Source of the DNA: Paraburkholderia tropica
GTDB lineage: Bacteria; Pseudomonadota; Gammaproteobacteria; Burkholderiales; Burkholderiaceae
NCBI RefSeq assembly: GCF_900109265.1
Contig: NZ_FNZM01000011.1
Location: 62,001-126,000, forward strand
DNA length: 64,000 nt
Reading direction: 5' to 3'
Below, piece after piece: positions 53,657 through 62,102 of this stretch. Within the stretch, counting starts at the first letter, position 1. The number at the start of each line of letters is the position of its first letter. The notes beneath the pieces are model-generated. The model was not told the DNA's origin. It was given only the letters and a program-made list of their open reading frames with translations, and did no database searches. A program made the translations under genes and the position numbers.

Positions 53657-55936
53657 ATGAAGTTTCGCTTTCCCGTCGTCATCATCGACGAAGACTTTCG
53701 CTCCGAGAACATCTCGGGTTCCGGCATCCGGGCACTCGCCGAAGCCATCGAGAAAGAGGGCGCGGAAGTCCTCGGGCTGACGAGCTACGGCGACCTCACG
53801 TCGTTCGCGCAGCAATCGAGCCGCGCGGCCTGTTTCATCCTGTCGATCGACGACGACGAACTGCTGCCCTACGTGGAAGGCAGCGACGGCGAAGCGCCCG
53901 AGCACGCGCCCGCGATCGTCGCGCTGCGCGCGTTCATGGAAGCGGTGCGCAAGCGCAACGCCGACATCCCCATCTTCCTGTACGGCGAAACGCGCACCTC
54001 GCGCCATCTGCCCAACGACATCCTGCGCGAGCTGCACGGCTTCATCCACATGTTCGAGGACACGCCGGAGTTCGTGGCGCGCCACGTCATTCGCGAAGCG
54101 AAGGTGTATCTCGACGCGCTCTCGCCGCCGTTCTTCAAGGAACTCGTCAAGTACGCCGACGAAGGCTCGTACTCGTGGCACTGCCCGGGTCACTCGGGCG
54201 GCGTGGCGTTCCTGAAGAACCCGCTCGGCCAGATGTTCCACCAGTTCTTCGGCGAGAACATGCTGCGCGCGGATGTGTGCAATGCCGTGGAAGAACTCGG
54301 CCAGCTGCTCGATCACACCGGCCCGGTCGCGGCGTCGGAGCGCAACGCGGCGCGCATTTTCAGCGCGGACCACGTGTTCTTCGTGACCAACGGCACGTCC
54401 ACCTCGAACAAGATCGTCTGGCACGCCACCGTGGCGCCGGGCGACATCGTGCTGGTCGACCGCAACTGCCACAAGTCGATCCTGCACGCGATCACGATGA
54501 CGGGCGCGATCCCCGTGTTCCTCACGCCGACGCGCAACAACTTCGGCATCATCGGCCCGATTCCGCGCGATGAGTTCAAGCCGGAAAACATCCGCAAGAA
54601 GATCGAGGCGAATCCGTTCGCGCGTGAAGCGCTGGCGAAGAACCCGAACGTCAAGCCGCGCATTCTGACGATCACGCAGAGCACGTACGACGGCGTGGTC
54701 TACAACGTCGAGATGATCAAGGATCTGCTCGGCGACATGCTCGACACGCTGCACTTCGACGAAGCGTGGCTGCCGCACGCCGAGTTCCACGCGTTCTACC
54801 AGGACATGCACGCGATCGGCGCGGGCCGTCCGCGCACCAAGGCGCTCGTGTTCGCGACGCACTCGACGCACAAGCTGCTGGCCGGCATCTCGCAGGCTTC
54901 GCAGATCGTCGTGCAGGATTCGGAAGACAGCGCATTCGACCGCCATCGTTTCAACGAGGCGTATCTGATGCACACGTCGACCTCGCCGCAGTACGCGATC
55001 ATCGCGTCGTGCGACGTGGCCGCGGCCATGATGGAAGCGCCGGGCGGTCCGGCGCTGGTGGAAGAGTCGATCGCCGAGGCGCTCGACTTCCGCCGCGCGA
55101 TGCGCAAGGTGGACGCCGAATACGGCGACGACTGGTTCTTCCAGGTCTGGGGTCCGGACGATCTGGCCGAGGAAGGCATCGGCTCGCGCGACGACTGGAT
55201 CCTGCGTCCGAACGACCACTGGCACGGCTTCGGCGCGCTGGCGGAAGGCTTCAACATGCTGGACCCGATCAAGGCGACCATCGTCACGCCGGGTCTGGAC
55301 GTGGACGGCGAGTTCGGCGAAACCGGCATTCCGGCGGCGATCGTCACGAAGTACCTGGCCGAGCACGGCATCATCGTCGAGAAGACCGGTCTGTACTCGT
55401 TCTTCATCATGTTCACGATCGGCATCACGAAGGGCCGCTGGAACTCGATGGTCACCGAACTGCAGCAGTTCAAGGACGACTACGACAACAACCAGCCGCT
55501 CTGGCGCGTGCTGCCCGAGTTCGTGGCGCAGCATCCGATGTACGAGCGCGTGGGCCTGCGCGATCTGTGCCAGCAGATCCACAGCGTCTACCGCGCCAAC
55601 GACATCGCGCGTCTGACGACCGAGATGTATCTGTCGACGATGGAGCCGGCCATGAAGCCGTCCGACGCGTTCGCGAAGCTCGCACACCGCGAGATCGATC
55701 GCGTGCCGGTCGACGAACTCGAAGGCCGCGTGACGTCGATCCTGCTCACGCCGTATCCGCCGGGCATTCCGCTGCTGATTCCGGGCGAGCGCTTCAACAA
55801 GACGATCGTGAACTACCTCAAGTTCGCGCGCGAATTCAACGAGCGCTTCCCGGGTTTCCACACCGACATCCACGGACTCGTGGGCGAGACCATCAACGGC
55901 CGCATCGAGTATTTCGTGGATTGCGTGCGCGGCTGA
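53657..55936 (+). CDS. Basic amino acid (Orn/Lys/Arg) decarboxylase, class I fold
   Basis: A 759-residue PLP decarboxylase with an N-terminal response-regulator-like wing (FPVVIIDEDFRSENISGSGI), the PLP domain with SWHCPGHSGGVAFLKNP and GTSTSNKIVWHA, the cofactor lysine in ATHSTHKLLAGISQAS, and a C-terminal domain with PYPPGIPLLIPGE. It decarboxylates arginine, lysine or ornithine, giving polyamines and/or acid resistance; the exact substrate cannot be set by eye, and arginine (AdiA-like) is the common annotation in this group. TTTTGGAGA precedes the ATG. No antiporter gene is adjacent, which speaks against a dedicated acid-resistance unit. Confidence 0.9.
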   Translation: MKFRFPVVIIDEDFRSENISGSGIRALAEAIEKEGAEVLGLTSYGDLTSFAQQSSRAACFILSIDDDELLPYVEGSDGEAPEHAPAIVALRAFMEAVRKRNADIPIFLYGETRTSRHLPNDILRELHGFIHMFEDTPEFVARHVIREAKVYLDALSPPFFKELVKYADEGSYSWHCPGHSGGVAFLKNPLGQMFHQFFGENMLRADVCNAVEELGQLLDHTGPVAASERNAARIFSADHVFFVTNGTSTSNKIVWHATVAPGDIVLVDRNCHKSILHAITMTGAIPVFLTPTRNNFGIIGPIPRDEFKPENIRKKIEANPFAREALAKNPNVKPRILTITQSTYDGVVYNVEMIKDLLGDMLDTLHFDEAWLPHAEFHAFYQDMHAIGAGRPRTKALVFATHSTHKLLAGISQASQIVVQDSEDSAFDRHRFNEAYLMHTSTSPQYAIIASCDVAAAMMEAPGGPALVEESIAEALDFRRAMRKVDAEYGDDWFFQVWGPDDLAEEGIGSRDDWILRPNDHWHGFGALAEGFNMLDPIKATIVTPGLDVDGEFGETGIPAAIVTKYLAEHGIIVEKTGLYSFFIMFTIGITKGRWNSMVTELQQFKDDYDNNQPLWRVLPEFVAQHPMYERVGLRDLCQQIHSVYRANDIARLTTEMYLSTMEPAMKPSDAFAKLAHREIDRVPVDELEGRVTSILLTPYPPGIPLLIPGERFNKTIVNYLKFAREFNERFPGFHTDIHGLVGETINGRIEYFVDCVRG

Positions 55937-55953
55937 GCGCGGAGGCGGGCGGC

Positions 55954-56655
55954 ATGACGGTGCGAACTTCGCGAACCCTGCGGGCGCTGACGGCGACGCT
56001 GGCGCTGGCGGCGACGATGTTCGCCGCCGCGCCCGCGCGCGCCGAAGTGGCGGCCGCCGATCCGATCGATACGGCGATGCGCGCGTGTCTCGCGCGCGCG
56101 GACCGCTCGACGACAGCGGGCCAGATCCAGTGCATGGAAGAGGCGCGCGGCGCATGGCGCGCCGCCACGGAATCCGCGCTCGTGCAACTGAACGCGAAGC
56201 TCAAACCGGCGGACCAGAAACGCTGGAAGCTGAGCCAGCAGAAGTGGGTGGCGTGGCGCGACGCCGAGGACACCATGCTCGGCGCCGCGTTCGCGACCAC
56301 GAGCGGCAGCACGTATCAGCTCTACGAGGCCGACATGCGCTTGCAGCCGGTGCGCGACCGCGCGCTTGCGCTGCGCAACGAAGCCGCGAGCTGGGACGGC
56401 CAGGCGCCGCGTTCGCGCGCCTGTAGCGCCGATGCGCGCTGCGAGCACGTGAGCTACGACCTCAACCGCTATTACCGGCAGCTTTACGCGCGGATGCCGA
56501 AGCACGCGCGGCCTGCCGTGTCGCGCGCGCAGAGCGCGTGGCGCGCGTATCGCGATGCAACCACGCCGCTCATCGACGAGCGCGCGCGCCTCGATCTGCT
56601 CGGTGCGCGGCTGGCCACGTTGAAGCGTTTGTCGGAGACGGTGAACAACCGCTGA
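55954..56655 (+). CDS. LprI/DUF1311-type exported protein
   Basis: A 233-residue secreted protein. The signal peptide is about residues 1-30 (ALTATLALAATMFAAAPARA-EV). Two LprI-like segments are seen, each with an Ala/Trp/Lys-rich helix containing a conserved W (QQKWVAWRDAEDTMLG and SAWRAYRDATTPLI) and cysteines CLARADRSTTAGQIQC and CSADARC that would form disulfides. LprI proteins inhibit lysozyme in mycobacteria; the function here is unproven. ATG 55954 has GGAGG nine bases upstream and follows the decarboxylase closely. Confidence 0.8.
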   Translation: MTVRTSRTLRALTATLALAATMFAAAPARAEVAAADPIDTAMRACLARADRSTTAGQIQCMEEARGAWRAATESALVQLNAKLKPADQKRWKLSQQKWVAWRDAEDTMLGAAFATTSGSTYQLYEADMRLQPVRDRALALRNEAASWDGQAPRSRACSADARCEHVSYDLNRYYRQLYARMPKHARPAVSRAQSAWRAYRDATTPLIDERARLDLLGARLATLKRLSETVNNR

Positions 56656-56676
56656 CCGTTGCGTGCGTTCCATGAA

Positions 56677-56713
56677 AAAACCGGCGTGTATCTTCGCGAT
56701 ACACGCCGGTTTT
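56677..56713. terminator. Bidirectional terminator between the LprI-like and bestrophin-like genes
   Basis: A perfect 16-bp stem (AAAACCGGCGTGTATC at 56677-56692, complement at 56698-56713) with a TTCGC loop and A/T runs on both sides. Confidence 0.92.
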
Positions 56714-56751
56714 GTTTTGGGCGCGGTTTTGAGCCGCGGTTTTGGGCCGCG

Positions 56752-57681
56752 TCAGTCGAGAATGAACTGCTCGGGCGGATGGGACGGCGTGCGCGTCGGG
56801 TCGCCGAGCAGATCGTGCAGCGCCGACTCGATGCCCGTCGACATCGCGTTGAGGGCGAGGTCGTTGTCTTCGATGCCGAACGGGTCCTCGATCTGCGAGG
56901 CGATCGCTTCGTGCGCCATGAACGCGTAGGCCACGAACACGGCGAAGATCGGCGTGAGCGCGCCGATGCTGTCGACGAGCCCGAACGGCAGCATCGCGCA
57001 GAAGAAGTAGACCGTGCGATGGATCATCACCGTGTAGGCGAACGGTAGCGGCGTGGAGGCGATGCGCTCGCAGCCGCCGATCACGTCCGAGAGTCCGTTG
57101 AGATTGCGCTCGAAGGCGAGCACCGCATAGCCGTCCAGACGGCCTGCGCGCGCTTCGCCGCGCATCCACTCGGACGCGCACAGCAGCAGCGTGGCGGGAC
57201 GGAATTGCGAGGCCATCGCGCGCTCGAGCAGTGCGGGCGGCAGACGCGTTTCGAGGTCGGCGCGCGGGTCCGTGTGGCGCAGTTGATGGCGCAGCGCATG
57301 CGGCAGCGCGCACAGGATCTCGACGAACGGACGCGCGTGGCTGCGGGCGTCCTCGCCTTGACCGGGCGTGACGAGCGTGAGCGCCTCGCGCGCGAGCGAG
57401 CGCGATTCGTTGAGCAGTTGCCCCCAGAGCTTGCGGCCTTCCCAGTAGCGGTCGTAGCTCGCGTTGTTGCGAAAGCCGAGAAACACGGCGAGCGCGATGC
57501 CGATCAGCGAAAACGGCACCGTGCTGAGGTTCACGGTCACGCGCAGGATGTGGTCGTGCGCGGCGACGGCGACGATCGACAGACACGGCACGATAAAGAG
57601 CCGCGGCAGCAGTTGCGGCAGGACGGAACCGCGCCACGCGAGCAGCATGCGGAACCAGTTGAGGTGAGGGCGGACGATCAT
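56752..57681 (-). CDS. Bestrophin-like (UPF0187) membrane protein
   Basis: A 309-residue integral membrane protein of the bacterial bestrophin family, which forms pentameric ion channels. It has the N-terminal NWFRMLLAWRGSVLPQLLPR, helix LFIVPCLSIVAVAAHDHI, the family motif PFSLIGIALAVFLGFRNNASYDRYWEGRKLWGQL (quoted here as pieces: FLGFRNNASYDRYWEGR), and the C-terminal IEDPFGIEDNDLALNAM. Ion selectivity is unknown. It is flanked by its own terminator and a 259-base gap to argH. Confidence 0.88.
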   Translation of the reverse strand: MIVRPHLNWFRMLLAWRGSVLPQLLPRLFIVPCLSIVAVAAHDHILRVTVNLSTVPFSLIGIALAVFLGFRNNASYDRYWEGRKLWGQLLNESRSLAREALTLVTPGQGEDARSHARPFVEILCALPHALRHQLRHTDPRADLETRLPPALLERAMASQFRPATLLLCASEWMRGEARAGRLDGYAVLAFERNLNGLSDVIGGCERIASTPLPFAYTVMIHRTVYFFCAMLPFGLVDSIGALTPIFAVFVAYAFMAHEAIASQIEDPFGIEDNDLALNAMSTGIESALHDLLGDPTRTPSHPPEQFILD

Positions 57682-57852
57682 CGGGGCGGAGACTCGGAGC
57701 GGGAAAGCGACGGAACGCGATAGAAGCGCAACAGTAACGATCTCGATTCTAGGTCAAGGGGCGCGATCGTCAGGCGTACAACTGGGGCCATTCGAAGCGG
57801 GTACAGCCGCGCGGTTTGCCTCTGCGCAATTTACACGCCGCGCGCAAAAACA

Positions 57853-57889
57853 AAACGGGCGCGCGACGTTGTCCGTCGCGCGCCCGTTT
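57853..57889 (-). terminator. Terminator of argH
   Basis: A perfect 16-bp stem (57853-57868 with 57874-57889, TTGTC loop), followed on the minus strand by TGTTTTTG. Confidence 0.88.
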
Positions 57890-57940
57890 CGGGTGCATGG
57901 CCTGGCGGGCCGCTGCGCTTGCTTCGCGCTAACTTCGCGC

Positions 57941-59356
57941 TTACTTCGCCGCGCCGAGCGCCGCGCGCGCCGCGACAATCGCCGCGCGCACCTGTTCGGG
58001 CGCAGTGCCGCCCGGATGATTGCGCGACGACACCGAGCCTTCCAGCGTCAGCACTTCGAACACGTCTTCGGCGAGCAGATGCGCGACGGCCGGCAGTTCG
58101 CTGCGCATTTCGTCGAGTGTCAGGTCGGCGAGATCGCAGTTGCGATCCACGCAGATCCGCACCGCGTGCGCCACGGCTTCGTGCGCGTCACGGAACGGCA
58201 GACCCTTCTTCACCAGATAGTCGGCGAGATCGGTGGCCGTCGAGAAGCCTTGCAGCGCGGCGGCGCGCATGGCGTCGGCCTTGACCGTGATGCCGGCGAC
58301 CATTTCCGCGAAGATGCGCAGCGTGTCCGCGACCGTATCGACGGTATCGAACAGCGGCTCCTTGTCTTCCTGATTGTCCTTGTTGTACGCGAGCGGCTGG
58401 CCTTTCATCAGCGTGAGCAGGCCCATCAGATGGCCGTTCACGCGGCCGGTCTTGCCGCGCGCCAGTTCGGGCACGTCGGGGTTCTTCTTCTGCGGCATGA
58501 TCGACGAGCCGGTGCAGAAGCGGTCGGCGATGTCGATGAAGCCGACGCGCGGGCTCATCCACAGCACCAGTTCTTCCGAGAAGCGCGACACGTGCGTCAT
58601 GACGAGCGCGGCGGCGGCCGTGAATTCGATCGCGAAGTCGCGGTCGGAGACGGCGTCGAGCGAGTTCGTGCAGATGCCGTCGAAGCCGAGCGTCTTCGCC
58701 ACGGCGAAGCGGTCGATCGGATAGCTCGTGCCCGCGAGCGCCGCCGCGCCGAGCGGCAGGCGGTTCACGCGCTTGCGGCAGTCGACCATGCGCTCTGCGT
58801 CGCGCGTGAACATTTCCACGTAGGCGAGCAGGTGATGGCCGAAGGTGACCGGCTGCGCAACCTGCAGGTGCGTGAAGCCCGGCATGATCGTGCCCGCGTG
58901 TTGCTCGGCGAGGTCCAGCAGCGCGCCGCGCAGGTCGCCGATCAGGCCGCCGATGCGGTCGATCTCGCCGCGCAGCCACAGGCGGATGTCGGTCGCGACC
59001 TGGTCGTTACGCGAACGGCCCGTGTGCAGGCGCTTGCCCGCGTCGCCGATCAGCGCCGTGAGGCGCGCTTCGATGTTCAGGTGCACGTCTTCGAGATCGA
59101 GCTTCCACTCGAATTCGCCGCGCTCGATCTCGCCCTTGATCTGCGCCATGCCGCCCTGAATGGCGGCGAGGTCGTCGGCGGAGATGATCTTCTGCGCGGC
59201 CAGCATCGACGCGTGCGCGAGCGAGCCCTCGATGTCCACGAGCGCGAGTCGCTTGTCGAAGAAGACCGACGACGTGTAGCGCTTGACCAGCTCCGACATG
59301 GGTTCGGAGAAGCGAGCCGACCAGGCTTCGCCTTTTTTGTGCAGTTGGGACGTCAT
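57941..59356 (-). CDS. argH: Argininosuccinate lyase
   Basis: Last step of arginine synthesis, releasing fumarate. The 471-residue protein carries the superfamily signature GSSIMPQKKNPDVPELARG and the motifs TGRSRNDQVATDIRLWLR and HTGRSRN-associated helices, plus GFTHLQVAQPVTFGHHLLAY with the catalytic histidine. The start MTSQLHKKGEAWSARFSEPM at 59356 is normal for this group. The gene stands alone with its own terminator. Confidence 0.96.
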   Translation of the reverse strand: MTSQLHKKGEAWSARFSEPMSELVKRYTSSVFFDKRLALVDIEGSLAHASMLAAQKIISADDLAAIQGGMAQIKGEIERGEFEWKLDLEDVHLNIEARLTALIGDAGKRLHTGRSRNDQVATDIRLWLRGEIDRIGGLIGDLRGALLDLAEQHAGTIMPGFTHLQVAQPVTFGHHLLAYVEMFTRDAERMVDCRKRVNRLPLGAAALAGTSYPIDRFAVAKTLGFDGICTNSLDAVSDRDFAIEFTAAAALVMTHVSRFSEELVLWMSPRVGFIDIADRFCTGSSIMPQKKNPDVPELARGKTGRVNGHLMGLLTLMKGQPLAYNKDNQEDKEPLFDTVDTVADTLRIFAEMVAGITVKADAMRAAALQGFSTATDLADYLVKKGLPFRDAHEAVAHAVRICVDRNCDLADLTLDEMRSELPAVAHLLAEDVFEVLTLEGSVSSRNHPGGTAPEQVRAAIVAARAALGAAK

Positions 59357-59490
59357 GATGATGAGCGGTGAGCGATGGGAAAGCGGGCCGCGCGCTGAGT
59401 GCCTCGCAGGGCGCCGGGTGCGGCAGGAAAGTTCAGGATTTTACCATCCGCGCAGGCGCGGACCGGCGATGCGGCGCGTCCGGGGCGCAC

Positions 59491-60318
59491 TCAGAGGCGC
59501 ACCAGCACCACCAGCTTGAGATCCTCGCGGTGCGCGGGCTTGAACGTGATCTGGTCGTAAGCGATGCGGCCGTGGCGCGGATGATGGAATTCGCGCCGTC
59601 CGCCTTCGCGCTCGAACACGTCCTGCGAGCCCCAGTAGCGGCCGAATTCGTCGCTCGCGGCGATCAGCGAATCGATCAGCGCGCGCGTGGGCGCGTCGTT
59701 CAGATGGCGGATGGAGTCGGCGCGGAACTCAGCGGCCAGACGGCGCGCGCGGGTTTCCCAGTCGACGATCAGCTCGCGCCCGAGCGGCTCCGTGAAGGTG
59801 AAACGCAGCAGGTTGCGGTCGTGATCGCCGTCGAGCCAGCCCGTGAACAGATCCGCGGCTTGCGCGTTCCAGGCGAGCGCGGTCCACTGGCGGTCGAGCA
59901 CGTAGGCGGGCGCGTCGATCAGGCCGACGGTTTGCAGCAGGGTGGCGGGCGCGTCGGCGGCGCTGGCGGTGTCGGGTTCGGCGGGATCGCGCTGCGCGGC
60001 GAGTTCGAACAGATAGGCGCGTTCGGCGCGCGAGAGCCGCAGCGCCACGGCGATGCGCGCGAGCGCGTCCGCCGACGCCGAGACCGGCCGGCCCTGCTCG
60101 ATCCACGTGTACCAGGTCGGACTCACGCCGCAAAGCTGCGCGACTTCCTCGCGGCGCAGGCCGGGCGTGCGCCGGCGCGGGCCGGGCGGCAGGCCGACTT
60201 CCTGCGGCGACAGACGCTCGCGATGGGCGCGGATGAACTCGCCGAGCGCGCGCGCGGGCGTGGCGTCGAGGGTTTTAGCGGGGCCGGAATCGCCGGTAGT
60301 GGAGGTATCGAGGCTCAT
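59491..60318 (-). CDS. XRE-family regulator with MmyB-like ligand domain
   Basis: A 275-residue transcription factor. The N-terminal helix-turn-helix (LGEFIRAHRERLSPQEVGLP, RRTPGLRREEVAQLCGVSPTWYTWIEQGR) is joined to a MmyB-type C-terminal domain (VLDRQWTALAWNAQAADLFTG, NLLRFTF, HHPRHGRIAYDQITFKP) that binds fatty-acyl-like ligands in a studied actinobacterial relative. The start ATG at 60318 is divergent from a methyltransferase gene; a palindrome at 60363 overlaps the predicted promoters of both. Such regulators usually repress a neighbouring enzyme gene. Confidence 0.92.
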   Translation of the reverse strand: MSLDTSTTGDSGPAKTLDATPARALGEFIRAHRERLSPQEVGLPPGPRRRTPGLRREEVAQLCGVSPTWYTWIEQGRPVSASADALARIAVALRLSRAERAYLFELAAQRDPAEPDTASAADAPATLLQTVGLIDAPAYVLDRQWTALAWNAQAADLFTGWLDGDHDRNLLRFTFTEPLGRELIVDWETRARRLAAEFRADSIRHLNDAPTRALIDSLIAASDEFGRYWGSQDVFEREGGRREFHHPRHGRIAYDQITFKPAHREDLKLVVLVRL

Positions 60319-60361
60319 GGAAGGCTGGCGGGTGCTGGCGATACCAGAATAATCGCTCAAC

Positions 60362-60390
60362 TTGTACTGGTACAGAACGGGCTCTATTGT
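60362..60390 (+). promoter_or_regulatory. Methyltransferase promoter overlapping a palindromic operator
   Basis: TTGTAC (-35, 60362-60367), 17 bases, TATTGT (-10, 60385-60390) on the + strand. The palindrome TGTAC-TG-GTACA at 60363-60374 covers the -35. On the minus strand the same palindrome covers TGTACC, 17 bases before TATTCT, a candidate promoter of the XRE gene. Confidence 0.65.
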
Positions 60391-60573
60391 AACGGCTGAC
60401 GCGGCGCCGGGCCGCCGCGCCGACCCGCCCCGGGGACAGAAGCAAAAAAGATTGACGCGAGGCCGCAGCCGCAGATGTCGTGGTCCATGCAGCTGAACTC
60501 GCGCCCCACACAACCGGAACACCGGTGCGCGCGCAGGAGCGTCGGCGCGCCGGATCCGCACCAGGAGCATGTC

Positions 60574-61338
60574 ATGAAGCATCACGATCAGGTCGCCGAC
60601 GCCTTCGGCACGACCGCCGCCGCCTATCTCACCAGCCAGGTCCACGCAACCGGTGCCGATCTCGAGAACCTGGCCGCGACCTTCGCGGCGACCTGCGGCA
60701 ACGCGCGGGTGCTCGACATGGGCTGCGGCGCGGGTCACGCGAGCTTCGCGGTCGCGCCGCATGTGCGTGAAGTCGTCGCCTACGATATCGCGCCGCCGAT
60801 GCTCGCGACCGTCGAAGCCGCCGCGAAGGAGCGCGGTTTGAGCACGATCCGCACGCAGCAGGGCGCCGCCGAGACGTTGCCGTTCGCCGACGCGAGCTTC
60901 AACTGGGCGATCAGCCGCATGAGCGCGCACCACTGGCGCGACGTGCCGCGCGCGCTCGCCGAAGTGCATCGCGTGCTCAAACCGGGCGGCCGGCTCAAGT
61001 TCATCGATATCGCGGGCATCGACGATCCGCTTTTCGACACGCATATTCAGGCGGTGGAATTGCTGCGCGATGCGTCGCATATCCGCGATTACCGCGCCGA
61101 CGAGTGGGTGAGCATGCTCGATGCGGCGGGCTTCGACGCGAAGGTGACGGAGCGCTGGCGCATCGCGCTCGACTTCGACACGTGGGTCGCGCGCATGCGC
61201 ACGCCGCCGGAGCGCGTGACGGCGATCCGCTCGATGTGGGACAACGCGCCCGATGAAGTGCGCCAGTATTTCGATGTGCAGAGCGATCGCTCGTTCAAGC
61301 TCGATGCGCTGATGATCGAGGCGACGCGGCGGGATTGA
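60574..61338 (+). CDS. Class I SAM-dependent methyltransferase (UbiE/YcgJ-like)
   Basis: A 254-residue methyltransferase. Motif I is VLDMGCGAGHASFAVAPHV at about residues 46-64, followed by VVAYDIAPPMLATVEAAA, then LPFADASFNWAISRMSAHHW and HRVLKPGGRLKFIDIAG, as in UbiE/Coq5-type enzymes. The substrate is unknown; small-molecule or membrane-lipid methylation is likeliest. AGGAG six bases upstream fixes ATG 60574. It is divergent from the XRE/MmyB regulator, which probably controls it. Confidence 0.92.
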   Translation: MKHHDQVADAFGTTAAAYLTSQVHATGADLENLAATFAATCGNARVLDMGCGAGHASFAVAPHVREVVAYDIAPPMLATVEAAAKERGLSTIRTQQGAAETLPFADASFNWAISRMSAHHWRDVPRALAEVHRVLKPGGRLKFIDIAGIDDPLFDTHIQAVELLRDASHIRDYRADEWVSMLDAAGFDAKVTERWRIALDFDTWVARMRTPPERVTAIRSMWDNAPDEVRQYFDVQSDRSFKLDALMIEATRRD

Positions 61339-61374
61339 GGGGCATGTTGCGCAACAGGTTAGCCTGCGCGCAAT

Positions 61375-61755
61375 TCAATGCATGGGCGGCTGCCAGGCCA
61401 CGTCGAAGCGTTCGGCGAGACCTGCCAGCCGCCTGTCGAGCGTCCAGAGGCGCGCGCCCGGCGTGATCAGCACGGAGCCGAGCAGGATCAGGTCGACCAC
61501 GCCGCAGCCGAGGCCGTAGAGTTGTTCGCGTTCGATCAGCGCCATGACTTCCTGCAGGCTCACCGGATTCGCCGACCGCAGCAGGCCAATGTCGCCTAGT
61601 GTGCGCACGCGTGGCGCGGGCGGCGTGCCGCAGGCCAGTTCGGCGAGCACCATCGGATGAGCCAGCGCTTCGTCGCTCAGCATCAGTTCGACGAGCGCTC
61701 CGTTTCGGCGTCTGAAATGATCGACCCAGACCGACGTGTCGACGAGCACGCTCAT
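61375..61755 (-). CDS. PIN-domain toxin of a VapBC-type pair
   Basis: A 126-residue PIN-fold ribonuclease. Acidic site residues are visible in LVDTSVWVDHF (Asp6), MVLAELACG (Glu) and CGVVDLILL (Asp), with TLDRRLAGLAERF at the end. Its ATG overlaps the upstream antitoxin stop by four bases, the usual coupling in vapBC. It ends 36 bases from the convergent methyltransferase. RNA target is unknown. Confidence 0.9.
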   Translation of the reverse strand: MSVLVDTSVWVDHFRRRNGALVELMLSDEALAHPMVLAELACGTPPAPRVRTLGDIGLLRSANPVSLQEVMALIEREQLYGLGCGVVDLILLGSVLITPGARLWTLDRRLAGLAERFDVAWQPPMH

Positions 61756-61958
61756 GACGCGGGCGTGTCGTCGCGCCGACGCGCGATGTCCGCCATCTCG
61801 GGCGCGCTGCCGCCTAAAGCGGCCAGCCGCTTGGCCGCTTGAACCCGCACGAACGTCTTGACGGCTTCGCGAAACAGATCGGCCTTCTCCATGCCGGGAT
61901 CGGCCATTTCGAGCGCTTTCTCATAAAGCGCGTCGTCCAGGGTCACCGTGGTGCGCAT
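61752..61958 (-). CDS. VapB-like antitoxin (DUF2191/ribbon-helix-helix type)
   Basis: A 68-residue protein beginning MRTTVTLDDALYEKALEMAD, a ribbon-helix-helix DNA-binding start typical of VapB antitoxins, with a C-terminal helical tail (FREAVKTFVRVQAAKRLAAL) that would neutralise the PIN toxin. GGAGGG precedes the ATG. An operator-like repeat cluster lies just upstream at 61978-62010, supporting autoregulation. Confidence 0.9.
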   Translation of the reverse strand: MRTTVTLDDALYEKALEMADPGMEKADLFREAVKTFVRVQAAKRLAALGGSAPEMADIARRRDDTPAS

Positions 61959-61977
61959 GCTGCCCTCCGTGATTCAG

Positions 61978-62010
61978 ATTCTGATGCGATTTTGCATCAG
62001 AATTTTGCAT
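61978..62010 (-). promoter_or_regulatory. Operator/promoter of the toxin-antitoxin pair
   Basis: A perfect 10-bp inverted repeat ATTCTGATGC / GCATCAGAAT (61978-61987 and 61994-62003) overlaps two direct copies of ATTTTGCAT (61989-61997 and 62002-62010), 13 bp apart. It sits 20 bases before the antitoxin ATG. This is the layout expected for autoregulation by a ribbon-helix-helix antitoxin. Confidence 0.75.
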
Positions 62011-62032
62011 CCCGGCAAGCATCGTCCAAAAG

Positions 62033-62067
62033 AAAAGCCTCGCAGATCAAAGACCTGCGAGGCTTTT
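62033..62067 (-). terminator. Terminator of ppc
   Basis: A perfect 13-bp stem (AAAAGCCTCGCAG at 62033-62045, complement at 62055-62067) followed by CTTTTCTTTT on the minus strand; it separates ppc from the toxin-antitoxin promoter. Confidence 0.9.
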
Positions 62068-62102
62068 TTATACGGTGTCAACCCGTGCGGTCGCCCGCGC
62101 AG

